This document shows positions 14,437-22,929 of a stretch of 59,693 nucleotides of DNA, piece after piece (the stretch's first letter is position 1; each line of letters starts with the position of its first letter). The DNA is taken from contig DASZNF010000123.1 in the NCBI GenBank assembly GCA_035551355.1, forward strand, positions 1-59,693, written 5' to 3'. The notes under the pieces were generated by a model. The model made no database searches and had not been told where the DNA came from. It saw only the letters and a program-made list of their open reading frames with translations. The stretch comes from DATATV01 sp035551355. Lineage in GTDB: Bacteria > Actinomycetota > Actinomycetes > Mycobacteriales > Pseudonocardiaceae. Position numbers and translations under genes: made by a program.

Positions 14437-16838
14437 CCGCCCCGGAACACGGGGTCCGGATCGCGGCGGGGCACGCGGCCGTGTTGCGCCGGGTCGAGCG
14501 CGGGCAGACCGAGGAGGCGTTCGGGGAGTTGCGCCGGTTGCTGGCCGCGGCCCGCAGGCACGACCAGCCGCACCTGCTGCCCGAGTTGCGGCTGACCATG
14601 GCCTGGGTGGAGCTGGATCGCGGGCGCCCGGCCGCCGGGTTGCGGCAGTTGCGGACGGCCGAACCGGAGTTGCCCGGGGAGCGCGCGGCCCAGGCGCGCT
14701 GCCTGCGCGGCCTGCACCTCAACGCCACGGGCCGGCACGCCGCGGCGCACCAGGAGCTGACCGCCGCGATCGATGACTCGCGCGCCCACGGTGACCGGCA
14801 CTGGCTGGCCAACGCCCTGGTCGCCCGGGGCGCGGCCGGGGGCTACCTGCTGGCGCTGGCCGGGGCGGAGGCCGACTACGCCGAGGCGGGCGAGCTGTAC
14901 ACGGCGCTGGGTGAGCAGGGGCGCGCCGCGGCCTGCCTGCACAACCGGGGGTTCGTGGCGTTGCGGGCGGGCGATCTGCCGGCCGCGCTGCGCCGGTTCG
15001 CCGAGGCGGTGGAGGCCGGGCTGCCGGTGGACCGGCATCCGGAGGCGCTGGTCGACCGGGCGCAGGCGCTGCTGGCCGCGGGCCTGACCGAGCGGGCCCG
15101 GCCGTTGCTGGAGCAGGCCGTGGACGCACTGTCGGCGGCGGGCCGGGACGGCAAGCTGGCCGAGGCGCTGCTGGTGTCGGCGCAGTGCGCGTTGCGCGCG
15201 GGCGCGGCCGAAACGGCGGAACGGGCGGCCGGGCGCGCGGCCCGGCTGTTCGGGCGGCAGGGCCGGCCGGGGTGGCGGGCGGCGGCGCGGGCGGTGGAGT
15301 TGATGGCCGCGCCCCGCACCATGTCCGCGACCACGGTGCACCGGCTGGCCCGAGACTGCGACCGGCACGGCTGGTGGCTGGTCGCGGCCGAACTGCGGCT
15401 GGCCGCCGCGGCCGCGATGCCCGCCGACGCAACACATTGGCTGACCCGGGTGGCCGTGGATCGGCGCCGGGGACCGGTTCCGGTCCGGGTGCTGGGCTGG
15501 GTCGCCGCGGCCCGGCTGGCGATGGCGGCCGGTGATCACCGGCGGGCCAGCGCGGCCTGCCGGGCCGGTCTGCGGTTGGTCGAGGAGTACGCGGCGGCGC
15601 TGGGCGGGTGGGAGCTGCGGGCCGGGATGTCCTCGCTGACAAGGGAGTTGTCCGCGCTGGGGTTGGACATCGCACTGGCCGGTGGGCGGCCGGAGACCGT
15701 GCTGCGCTGGGCCGATCGCAGCCGGGGCGGGGCGTTGCGGCGTCCCGAGGTGTTGCCGCCGGTCGATCCGGAGTTGGCCGACGGCCTGACCGAGTTGCGG
15801 GTCGCGGCGACCGATGGGCGGCGCGATGCGCGCCGGCTGGTCGCATTGGAGGAACGCATCCGCGCGCTCGACTGGGCGCACGCCGACGGCCGAACCCGGG
15901 GCTTCGCCTGGAAACTGGACGATCTGGCCACCCGGCTCGACGCGTCCGCACTACTCAGTTTCGTGATCCACGGCGGACAGTTGATCTGTCTGTCCGTTGT
16001 GGATGGACGCTGTCGGCGGCAAGAACTCGGTCCGAGCCGCCGGATCGAGGAGTTGGTGCGGTCACTGCGGCTCGCGCTGGCCGCCGGTCCGGCCGCGGCC
16101 CGATCCGCCCGGCGCGCCGCAAACGCGCTGGACCGGCAGCTGTTCGCGCCGATCCGGCGATTGGTCGCCGACCGCAGGCTGGTCGTGGTGCCCACGGATG
16201 CGCTGCACGCCTTGCCGTGGGGGGCGCTGCCGTCCTGTGTCGGCCGTCCGATCACCGTCGCGCCGTCGATCCACGTGTGGCGACAGGCGGTCGATGCGGA
16301 CACGAGCCGCGACGGGGAGCCGGTATGGATCTCCGGCCCCGGGTTGCGGCACGCGGAAATCGAGGTGCGGGCGCTGCATGCCGAACACGGAGGGCGCCTG
16401 CTCGCCGGTTATCAGTCCACTGTGGACGATGCGCTGGCGGCGATGGACGGGGCGGACACCGTGCACATCGCCGCGCACGGCCGGTTCCGGCCCGAGGCGC
16501 CGTTGTTCTCCCGGCTGGATCTGGCCGACGGACCGTTGTACGGGTACGACCTGCGGCGATTGCGCCGGGCGCCGCGGCGCATCGTGTTGTCCGCGTGCGA
16601 GGTCGGGCGATCGGCGGTGCGGCCGGGCGACGAGCTGATCGGGCTGGCCGCCGCGTTGTTGCGGGCGGGCAGCGCGACCGTGCTGGCCAGCGTATTGCCG
16701 GTGCCCGACGAGGCGGCGGTGCCGGTGATGACCTTGGTGCATCAGGGATTGCGCGACGGACTGGGCCCGGCCGAGGCACTGGCCACCGCACAGGCCCGGC
16801 ACGGCCAACTCGGCTTCAGCTGCCTCGGCTCGGGCTGA
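14421..16838 (+). CDS. TPR-CHAT caspase-like cysteine protease
   Basis: An 805-residue protein from the GTG at 14421. Residues about 20-480 are helical TPR-like repeats rich in Ala/Leu/Arg (for example AADYAEAGELYTALGEQGRAAACLHNRGFVALRAGDL). The C-terminal third is a CHAT domain, with a beta-strand FVIHGGQLICLSVVDG, catalytic His686 in VHIAAHGRF, and catalytic Cys726 in IVLSACEVGRS, followed by GDELIGLAAALLRAGSATVLASVLPV. CHAT domains belong to the separase/caspase clan and cut partner proteins when a sensor module is triggered. The overlap with the small protein and the upstream sigma and S8 protease genes suggests one regulatory circuit. The gene ends 27 nt from the convergent aminotransferase gene. 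Confidence 0.9.
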   Translation: MVSRLTAPEHGVRIAAGHAAVLRRVERGQTEEAFGELRRLLAAARRHDQPHLLPELRLTMAWVELDRGRPAAGLRQLRTAEPELPGERAAQARCLRGLHLNATGRHAAAHQELTAAIDDSRAHGDRHWLANALVARGAAGGYLLALAGAEADYAEAGELYTALGEQGRAAACLHNRGFVALRAGDLPAALRRFAEAVEAGLPVDRHPEALVDRAQALLAAGLTERARPLLEQAVDALSAAGRDGKLAEALLVSAQCALRAGAAETAERAAGRAARLFGRQGRPGWRAAARAVELMAAPRTMSATTVHRLARDCDRHGWWLVAAELRLAAAAAMPADATHWLTRVAVDRRRGPVPVRVLGWVAAARLAMAAGDHRRASAACRAGLRLVEEYAAALGGWELRAGMSSLTRELSALGLDIALAGGRPETVLRWADRSRGGALRRPEVLPPVDPELADGLTELRVAATDGRRDARRLVALEERIRALDWAHADGRTRGFAWKLDDLATRLDASALLSFVIHGGQLICLSVVDGRCRRQELGPSRRIEELVRSLRLALAAGPAAARSARRAANALDRQLFAPIRRLVADRRLVVVPTDALHALPWGALPSCVGRPITVAPSIHVWRQAVDADTSRDGEPVWISGPGLRHAEIEVRALHAEHGGRLLAGYQSTVDDALAAMDGADTVHIAAHGRFRPEAPLFSRLDLADGPLYGYDLRRLRRAPRRIVLSACEVGRSAVRPGDELIGLAAALLRAGSATVLASVLPVPDEAAVPVMTLVHQGLRDGLGPAEALATAQARHGQLGFSCLGSG

Positions 16839-16865
16839 AAGCTCGCGGAGGCAAGCCGTATCGGG

Positions 16866-18035
16866 TCAGCGGAGATTGGCCAGGCGGTTGATGGCCTCGT
16901 CGAGAACCTCGTCGCGTTTGCAGAAGGCGAAGCGGACCAGGTGGCGCCACGGGTCCGGATCGTCGGTGAACACCTGCACCGGAACCGCCGCCACACCAAC
17001 GCGTTCCGGCAGCGCCCAGCACAGCTCGGCGCCGTCGGCGAAACCGAGCGGGCGCACGTCGGCCGTCACGAAATAGGTGCCCTGCGTCCTGCGCACCGCG
17101 AAACCGGCCGCTGCCAGCCCTTCGGACAGGCGATCTCGCTTGTCCTGCAAGGATTTCCGCAGTCCGGAAACCCAGTCCAGCTCGTCCCGCAACGCGTGCG
17201 CCACCGCGGGCTGGAACGGCGCCCCGCCGACAAAGGTGAGAAACTGCTTGGTCGCCCGCGCCGCCGCCACCAGCTCGACCGGACCGCACGCCCAGCCGAT
17301 CTTCCAGCCGGTGCAGTTGAACGTCTTGCCCGCGCTGGACACGGTCAGCGTGCGCTGCGCCATGCCGGGGAAACCGGCCAGCGGCAGGTGTTCGGTGTCG
17401 TCGTAGGTGAGGTGCTCGTACACCTCGTCGGTCACCGCCAGCAGATCGTGCCGCACGCACACCTCGGCGACGGCGGCGAGTTCCTCCCGGGTGAACACGG
17501 TGCCGGTCGGGTTGTGCGGCGAGTTCAGCAGGATCGCCCGCGTCTTCGGGCCCACCGCCGCGCGCAGCGCATCGACGTCCAGGCCGAAGCGGCCGTCGGG
17601 CTGCTCGCGCAGGGACACCACCCGGCGGGTCGCCCCGGACAGCGCGACCGCGGCCGCGTACGAGTCGTAGTACGGCTCGATGACGATCACCTCGTCACCG
17701 GGTTGGGCGAAGGCCAGCATGGCCGAGGAGATCGCCTCGGTCGCCCCGACGGTGATCAGCACCTGCGTGTCCGGGTCGTACTCCAGGCCGTAGCGGGCGG
17801 CCCGGTGCGCGGCGACCGCGGCCCGCAGTTCCGGCGTGCCCGGCCCGGGTGGGTACTGGTTGACCCCGTTGGCGATGGCCTCCCGGGCCGCGTTCAGCAT
17901 CCCGGCCGGACCGTCGGTGTCCGGAAAACCCTGACCGAGGTTCACGGCTGCGGTGCGCACGGCCAGCGCGGTCATGTCCGCGAAGATGGTCGAGACGAAC
18001 GGCCGCATCCGCGGCACCAGCACTTGCTCACTCAC
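16866..18035 (-). CDS. dapC: PLP-dependent class I aminotransferase (DapC-like)
   Basis: A 389-residue fold-type I aminotransferase. NLGQGFPDTDGP lies near the N-terminus, SPHNPTGTVFTREEL is the PLP-pocket Asn region, TDEVYEHLTYDD contains the PLP-N1 Asp, and SSAGKTFNCTGWKIGW contains the Schiff-base Lys. The C-terminus has VRFAFCKRDEVLDEAINRLANL, with the substrate-binding Arg. The closest remembered relatives are actinobacterial N-succinyldiaminopimelate aminotransferases (DapC, lysine/peptidoglycan pathway) and kynurenine/glutamine transaminases. The DapC assignment is moderate because these are hard to separate by sequence. It is divergent from the DUF445 gene. Confidence 0.75.
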   Translation of the reverse strand: MSEQVLVPRMRPFVSTIFADMTALAVRTAAVNLGQGFPDTDGPAGMLNAAREAIANGVNQYPPGPGTPELRAAVAAHRAARYGLEYDPDTQVLITVGATEAISSAMLAFAQPGDEVIVIEPYYDSYAAAVALSGATRRVVSLREQPDGRFGLDVDALRAAVGPKTRAILLNSPHNPTGTVFTREELAAVAEVCVRHDLLAVTDEVYEHLTYDDTEHLPLAGFPGMAQRTLTVSSAGKTFNCTGWKIGWACGPVELVAAARATKQFLTFVGGAPFQPAVAHALRDELDWVSGLRKSLQDKRDRLSEGLAAAGFAVRRTQGTYFVTADVRPLGFADGAELCWALPERVGVAAVPVQVFTDDPDPWRHLVRFAFCKRDEVLDEAINRLANLR

Positions 18036-18073
18036 AAGTGGCAGCCTGTCACACCGGCAGAGGTAACAATGGT

Positions 18074-19324
18074 GTGGTGGAGCAACTGACGCCGGCCCAG
18101 CTCGGCAAACGGCGCGACCTGCGGCGGATGAAGCTGGTCGCGACGGGATTTCTGCTGGTCGCCGCGCTGATCTATATCGTCACCACGATCTTGGGCGGCC
18201 ACGGCTGGCTGGGGTACGTGCGGGCCACCGCCGAGGCCAGCATGGTCGGCGCGCTGGCCGACTGGTTCGCGGTGACCGCGCTGTTCCGGCGACCGCTGGG
18301 CCTGCCGATTCCGCACACCGCGATCATCCCCAACCGCAAGGACACGCTGGGTGAAAGCCTCGGCGACTTCGTGGGCAGCAACTTCCTGTCCGAGGACGTG
18401 GTGCGGGACAAGCTGCGCCGGGTCGGGGTGTCCAGCCGGCTGGGCGGCTGGCTGGCCGAGCCGGCCAACGCCGATCGGGTGACCTCGGAGCTGGCCAACG
18501 TGGTCCGCGGGGTGGTCACCGTATTGCGTGACGAGGACGTCCAGGAGGTGCTGGAGACCGCGGTGGTGGGCCGGGTGCTGGCCCATCCGTGGGGTCCGCC
18601 GCTGGGCAAGCTGCTGAGCCAGGTGCTCACCGACGGGGCGCACCACAAGCTGGTGGACCTCATGTGCGACCGGGCCTACGAGTGGGTGCGCGACAACCAC
18701 TCGACGGTGCTGCGCGTGGTGTCCGACCGGTCGCCGAACTGGGCGCCGCGGTTCGTGGACGACCTGGTGGCGGACAAGGTCTACAACGAGGTGCTGGGTT
18801 TCGCGTGGTCGGTGAAGACCGATCTGAACCACCCGATGCGGCTGGCGGTGGACAAGTTCCTGCTGGAGTTCTCCGGTGATCTGCAGACCGATCCGGCCAC
18901 CATGGAGCGGGCCGAACAGGTGAAGCGGCAGGTGCTGGCCCATCCGGACGTGCAGGCCACGATCGGGTCGGCGTGGGGCACGGCCAAGAAGATGATCCTG
19001 GAGGCCGCCGAGGACCCGTCCAGCGAGCTGCGCCGCCGGGTGCGGGACGGGCTGATCTCGCTGGGTGGCCGGCTGACCGGCGACGATTCGATGCGGGAGA
19101 AGGTCGACTCCTGGCTGGAGAACGCGGCGGGCTACGTGGTAGCCAACTACCGCGACGAGATCACGACGCTGATCACCGACACGGTGTCGCGCTGGGACAC
19201 GAAGGAGACCTCCCGCAAGATCGAGCTGCAGGTGGGCCGGGACCTGCAGTTCATCCGGATCAACGGCACGGTCGTCGGCGCCCTGGCCGGCCTGCTCATC
19301 TACACCTTCACGCAGCTGTTCTGA
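18074..19324 (+). CDS. DUF445 family membrane protein
   Basis: About 416 residues from one of two tandem GTG codons (18074, 18077); the frame also opens at 18038. One helix follows the basic N-terminus (KLVATGFLLVAALIYIVTTIL) and one closes the C-terminus (IRINGTVVGALAGLLIYTFTQLF). Between them lies the DUF445 body with YVRATAEASMVGALADWFAVTALFRRPLGLPIPHTAIIPNRKDTLGESLGDFVGSNFL, the family's N-terminal signature. A long alpha-helical middle and a VGRDLQFIRINGT end complete it. The protein is predicted to sit in the cytoplasmic membrane with a large soluble domain. No biochemical function is established for the family. Confidence 0.85.
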   Translation: MVEQLTPAQLGKRRDLRRMKLVATGFLLVAALIYIVTTILGGHGWLGYVRATAEASMVGALADWFAVTALFRRPLGLPIPHTAIIPNRKDTLGESLGDFVGSNFLSEDVVRDKLRRVGVSSRLGGWLAEPANADRVTSELANVVRGVVTVLRDEDVQEVLETAVVGRVLAHPWGPPLGKLLSQVLTDGAHHKLVDLMCDRAYEWVRDNHSTVLRVVSDRSPNWAPRFVDDLVADKVYNEVLGFAWSVKTDLNHPMRLAVDKFLLEFSGDLQTDPATMERAEQVKRQVLAHPDVQATIGSAWGTAKKMILEAAEDPSSELRRRVRDGLISLGGRLTGDDSMREKVDSWLENAAGYVVANYRDEITTLITDTVSRWDTKETSRKIELQVGRDLQFIRINGTVVGALAGLLIYTFTQLF

Positions 19325-19403
19325 CTCCTTCGCACACCTGGATCGGGCGGGATCGCGGCCGGGCGCGGGAATGCGCGGCGGCGGCCACCGGGTTGTAGCG
19401 GAG

Positions 19404-20477
19404 GTGAACTCCGTATCGGCGCCCGCGCCCCTGTCCGTTCTCGACCTCGCCCCCGTGTCGGCCGGGTCCACCACGGCCGCGGCCCTGCGCAGCACCATTG
19501 AGCTGGCCCAGCACGCCGAGCGGCTGGGTTATCACCGGTACTGGCTGGCCGAGCACCACAACATGCCGGGCATCGCCAGCAGTTCACCCGCGGTGCTGAT
19601 CGGCCAGGTCGCGGCGGCCACGTCCACTCTGCGGGTGGGTTCCGGCGGAGTCATGCTGCCCAACCATCCCCCGTTGGTGGTGGCCGAGCAGTTCGGCATG
19701 CTGACCGCGCTGTACCCGGATCGCATCGATCTGGGCATCGGCCGGGCCCCCGGTACCGATCAGCGGACCGCTGCCGCGCTGCGCCGGTCCACCGCACCGC
19801 TGTCCGCGGACGATTTCCCGCAGCAGCTGGGTGAGCTGTTGCGCTTCTTCGGGGAAGATCCGCTGCAGGCCACGGACGGGGGACTGCACGCGGTCCCGGC
19901 GGCGGGCAATCAGCCGCCCCTGTGGCTGCTGGGTTCCAGCGGCTATAGCGCTCGGCTGGCCGGCATGCTCGGCCTGCCGTTCGCCTTCGCCCACCATTTC
20001 AGCTCGGCCAACACGCTGCCCGCGGTGGCCGCCTACCGGGAGAACTTCTCCCCGTCGGCCGCGCTGGACAAGCCCTACGTGCTGATCGCGGCGGCCGTGC
20101 TGGCCGCCGACGACGACGAGCGGGCCCGGTATCTGGCCGGGCCGAGTGGGCTGTCCTTCCTGCGGCTACGGCAGGGACGACCGGGACCGCTGCCCAGTCC
20201 GGAAGAGGCGGCCGCCCAGGAGTACAGCGAGATCGAGCGGCTGATCGTGGAGGACCGGATGGCCGGCCAGATCCTCGGCGGGCCGGACACCGTGCGGGCC
20301 GGGGTGGAGCAACTGGTCGCGGCGACCGGGGCGGACGAGCTGATGGTGACCACCATGACGCACGACCCGGCCGACCGGCTGCGCTCCTACGAACTGCTCG
20401 CCGGATTGTGGCCCGCCACCGAGGACCCGGCCGGCCGCGACTCGGCGGACGAGGCGGTCAGCTCCGCCGGAGCCTGA
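19404..20477 (+). CDS. Luciferase-like (LLM class) flavin-dependent oxidoreductase
   Basis: A 357-residue TIM-barrel protein. PLSVLDLAPVSAGSTTAAALRSTIELAQHAERLGYHRYWLAEHHNMPGIASSSPAVLIG is the typical N-terminus of group-1 LLM oxidoreductases. Also present are VGSGGVMLPNHPPLVVAEQFGMLTALYPDRIDLGIGRAPG and LWLLGSSGYSARLAG. Such enzymes use FMNH2 (or F420 in relatives) on unknown substrates. GTG at 19404 was preferred to the ATG at 19371, because family members begin close to that GTG and GGAG lies just before it. A perfect 18-bp-stem terminator follows. Confidence 0.85.
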   Translation: MNSVSAPAPLSVLDLAPVSAGSTTAAALRSTIELAQHAERLGYHRYWLAEHHNMPGIASSSPAVLIGQVAAATSTLRVGSGGVMLPNHPPLVVAEQFGMLTALYPDRIDLGIGRAPGTDQRTAAALRRSTAPLSADDFPQQLGELLRFFGEDPLQATDGGLHAVPAAGNQPPLWLLGSSGYSARLAGMLGLPFAFAHHFSSANTLPAVAAYRENFSPSAALDKPYVLIAAAVLAADDDERARYLAGPSGLSFLRLRQGRPGPLPSPEEAAAQEYSEIERLIVEDRMAGQILGGPDTVRAGVEQLVAATGADELMVTTMTHDPADRLRSYELLAGLWPATEDPAGRDSADEAVSSAGA

Positions 20478-20536
20478 CCACTTTCGGGTCCACGGCGGTT
20501 CTTGACCACTTTGGGGTCGGGCTCCCGTCGGCAGAG

Positions 20537-20578
20537 CCACGAGAGGGTGACCGGCTGGTGCCGGTCACCCTCTCGTGG
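20537..20578. terminator. Bidirectional terminator between convergent genes
   Basis: CCACGAGAGGGTGACCGG (20537-20554) pairs perfectly with 20561-20578 across a 6-nt loop. The 18-bp stem lies between the oxidoreductase gene and the convergent glutamic peptidase gene and can end both transcripts. Confidence 0.85.
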
Positions 20579-20607
20579 TCAGTTCCGCCGGTTCCGCCGG
20601 AGCGGGA

Positions 20608-21363
20608 TCACTCCTGCTCGTAGGTGACCGAGAAGCCCGAGCCGCTCGGCGCGTTGGTGTGGTCCTCGTAGCCGGCGTTGCTGCTGGCATCCAGCAACGT
20701 CGGGCTGTAGGAGGACAGCGCATTGTTGTTGATGGTCACGTTGCTGAAGCTGACCGTGCCGAAGTTCGGGTAGGCCGCGGTCGGCGACTCCAGGATGATC
20801 TCAGCCGAGGAGTTGGCGCCGTTGTAGGACTTCGTGGTGGTCTTGCTCCAGCCCGCGGTGTTGTCGGTGAGCACCAGGGTGTATGAGGTGCCGCTTCGGG
20901 TCACCTTGGCGGTGATCGAGTCGCCCGCCTGCACGGAATTGTTGTAGTACACCGGGTTGGCCGGGTACATCTCGTACCAGCCGGAGTCGACGGCCGAGCT
21001 GCCACCGCCGGAGCAGTCGCTCTGCACACCGGTCTGCTCGACGGAGCTGCTGCCGTATCCGTCGATGCCCACCCACGGGGCGTACAGGTCGTTGCTGGAA
21101 TTGCAGGAGGCGGCGGGCTGGGTCCAGGTCGCGCCCACCTCGGTGAAGCCGGAACCGGTGACCACGACACCGGACCAGTTGCCCCCGTTCTGGTTGAAAC
21201 TGCCACCGACGTGGCCGGCCTTCACGTGCGCGGTGCCGCCGTGGAAGGGTGTGTACGTGGCACCATGGGCCGAGCCGGCGCCGGCGACTGCTGGAGTGGC
21301 GAGCATGCCGACGACCAGCGCGGCACCTCCGAGCACGGACGTGGCAAGAGCAGCGGTTCGCAC
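20608..21363 (-). CDS. Secreted glutamic endopeptidase (peptidase family G1, eqolisin)
   Basis: A 251-residue secreted protein. A signal peptide (LATSVLGGAALVVGMLATPAVAGAGSAHG) is followed by a beta-sandwich domain with NGGNWSGVVVTGSGFTEVGATWTQP. The catalytic Gln110 lies in WVGIDGYGSSSVEQTGVQSDC and the catalytic Glu188 in SSAEIILESP. GWYEMYP and PGD-type strands (VQAGDSITAKV) complete the G1 signature. The GTG start at 21363 has AGGAGG about 8 nt upstream. G1 peptidases were first known from fungi and work at acid pH; bacterial members are typical of soil actinomycetes. Two Cys pairs could form disulfides. Confidence 0.88.
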   Translation of the reverse strand: MRTAALATSVLGGAALVVGMLATPAVAGAGSAHGATYTPFHGGTAHVKAGHVGGSFNQNGGNWSGVVVTGSGFTEVGATWTQPAASCNSSNDLYAPWVGIDGYGSSSVEQTGVQSDCSGGGSSAVDSGWYEMYPANPVYYNNSVQAGDSITAKVTRSGTSYTLVLTDNTAGWSKTTTKSYNGANSSAEIILESPTAAYPNFGTVSFSNVTINNNALSSYSPTLLDASSNAGYEDHTNAPSGSGFSVTYEQE

Positions 21364-21808
21364 TACTTCTACCTCCTAGTACACGGCGGGTAGCCCGCCG
21401 ACTGCAGGGAAACTTCACCGTGCCCCCGCAGTGACCCAGGTGGGAGCCTTCTTTGGTCGTTAACACTTGACTAGGCGGCTTTTCCCTGTTACCAGAACAT
21501 TTCCCAAGTCAACCGTCTGTCTCTTGTGGACGATCTGCCCTGGGTATCCATGGTGGCCGGGGCGATCGCGATCGTGTTGATCCCGGAGTCCGCGTAGGTG
21601 TCGCTGCGCAAGCTCTCGCCGACGGTGACGCCCGGCCTGGGCACACCCGCCGTGGTGAAATGGTTCTCGCGGTTCAAAGCGCGTCCAGGACGAACGGTTT
21701 GGACACGCTTTGTCGCGCTGGCTGGGTTTTCGGATTCGCCGGGACACGCGGCTGTGGCGAAGTCGTCAGTCTGCGCAGGTCCGGGACGGGCGCGACTATT
21801 GTCGGGCG
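21364..21808. other. Intergenic region upstream of the glutamic peptidase and thioesterase genes
   Basis: A 445-nt divergent gap. Near 21460-21515 it is AT-richer and should hold the peptidase promoter on the minus strand, but no confident -35/-10 pair was identified. A minus-strand frame at about 21489-21660 reads plausibly (TTAGVPRPGVTVGESLRSDTY) but has no start or ribosome site. No RNA gene was recognised. Confidence 0.5.
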
Positions 21809-22387
21809 ATGACCACGACTCGGACGCCGTGGCCGCCCGGTGCGGCCGAGCCGGCACAACGCCACCCCGACGCGCCCGCGCCCGGCACTCCGATGGGCCC
21901 GCACTACGTGAACTGCTTCGGTTGCGGGCCGGACCGGCCGGGCGGGCTGCGGCTGCGCACGATGGCCGGCGAGGGTCTGACCGTGTTCGCCGAGTTCGTG
22001 GTGACCGACGCGCACCAGGGCGCGCCCGGCCTGGCGCACGGCGGGTTGCTGGCCGCGGCGTTCGACGAGGCGCTGGGGGCGTTGGGCGCGCTGCTGCGGG
22101 TACCCGCGGTGACCGGGAAGCTGGAGACCGACTTCCGCAAGCCGGTGCCGGTGGGGTCCACGCTGCACATCGCCGCGAAAGTGGACGGGATCTCCGGGCG
22201 GAAGATCTACAACAGCGCGGTCGGCCGGCTGGACGCGCCGGACGGACCGGTCGCGGTGCAGGCGCGGGCGCTGTTCGTGACGGTCGGCATGGAGCACTTC
22301 ACCGCGCACGGCACACCGGAGGACATCGAGCGCGTGTTCGGGCGGGTGGCCGAGAAGGACGGACAGGACTACGAGATCAACCCGTAG
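21809..22387 (+). CDS. PaaI-like hotdog-fold thioesterase
   Basis: A 192-residue protein from the ATG at 21809 (MTTTRTPWPPGAAEP). After a Pro-rich leader comes NCFGCGPDRPGGLRLRTM, then the hotdog helix region QGAPGLAHGGLLAAAFDEALGAL, which holds the HGG catalytic/CoA motif with an acidic residue in the helix. TGKLETDFRKPVPVGSTLHIAAKVDGISGRKIYNSA and VQARALFVTV follow. This is the pattern of acyl-CoA thioesterases of the PaaI/YbgC hotdog class. Substrate chain length is unknown. It stands alone, with no partner in the pathway visible. Confidence 0.85.
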   Translation: MTTTRTPWPPGAAEPAQRHPDAPAPGTPMGPHYVNCFGCGPDRPGGLRLRTMAGEGLTVFAEFVVTDAHQGAPGLAHGGLLAAAFDEALGALGALLRVPAVTGKLETDFRKPVPVGSTLHIAAKVDGISGRKIYNSAVGRLDAPDGPVAVQARALFVTVGMEHFTAHGTPEDIERVFGRVAEKDGQDYEINP

Positions 22388-22416
22388 CGGGTTTGGTTGT
22401 GGTGGGGCGGTTGGGT

Positions 22417-22488
22417 TGACGGCTCGACCGGATTGACGACTCGACCGGGATGGCGGCTCGACTGGCGGCTCGACCGGGGTGGCAGCCG
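22417..22488. repeat. 17-bp imperfect tandem repeat (TGACGGCTCGACCGGAT type)
   Basis: Four to five imperfect copies of TG(A/G)CG(G/A)CTCGACCGG(A/G)N follow the thioesterase stop codon; one copy lacks the last five bases. It appears to be slippage-derived and is non-coding. Confidence 0.6.
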
Positions 22489-22608
22489 CACCGGCTCGGC
22501 ATTGGACTCGGCTTGCCCGCGAGCGCCGGACTCGGCCCGCACGCGGACGCCCGCACGGCGGCCCCCACCCGGCCAGCCTAGCCGCGAACCCACGCCCAGC
22601 CGCGCCGG

Positions 22609-22650
22609 TTATCCACAGAATCCAAAGTTATCCACAGCCCAGTGGATAAC
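22609..22650. promoter_or_regulatory. Cluster of three DnaA-box sequences
   Basis: TTATCCACA occurs at 22609-22617 and again at 22628-22636 (19-bp spacing), with GTGGATAAC, the reverse complement of GTTATCCAC, at 22642-22650. TTATCCACA is the textbook high-affinity DnaA box. Three in 42 bp of a GC-rich genome, in a 542-bp gap with no replication genes nearby, is unlikely to be chance. It may titrate DnaA or regulate a neighbour. From 22651 to 22929 nothing else was recognised. Confidence 0.65.
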
Positions 22651-22929
22651 TCCTTTTCAACCCGCTGACCTCGTTAGACTGGCCAGGGGCCGTCCCCCCA
22701 GGGATGGGTGGGGGCTGCTCGTCCGGGGTTTGTGGTTGAAACGCTGGTGGCGGCTGGGTGTTTCCTGGGGCAACCGCTGTTCGTGGTTGGCGGGGTGCCG
22801 GAGGGGCGGGCGCAAACGTTTGCGGGCCGCCGCCGTTGACAGGGTCGGCCGCGGTTGGCAGGGTCGGCGGCCTTGGCATGGAATTGGCTTGGTTGGGGCT
22901 GCGGTCCGGCCCGGGCCGGACGGCCGCGG

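Noticed and set aside
14169..15881. A 570-codon minus-strand frame
   Set aside because: It is antisense to the TPR part of the CHAT protease gene. It is Arg/Pro/Gln-rich with no recognisable motif.
21489..21660. Minus-strand sequence reading TTAGVPRPGVTVGESLRSDTY with plausible protein character
   Set aside because: There is no start codon with a ribosome site and no known family, and the tract is short. It could be an eroded secreted protein but is not supportable.
22680..22760. C-rich/G-rich stretch resembling a small structured RNA after the DnaA boxes
   Set aside because: Only weak pairing of GTCCCCCC with GGGTGGGGG could be drawn. It matches no actinobacterial RNA family I could recall with confidence.
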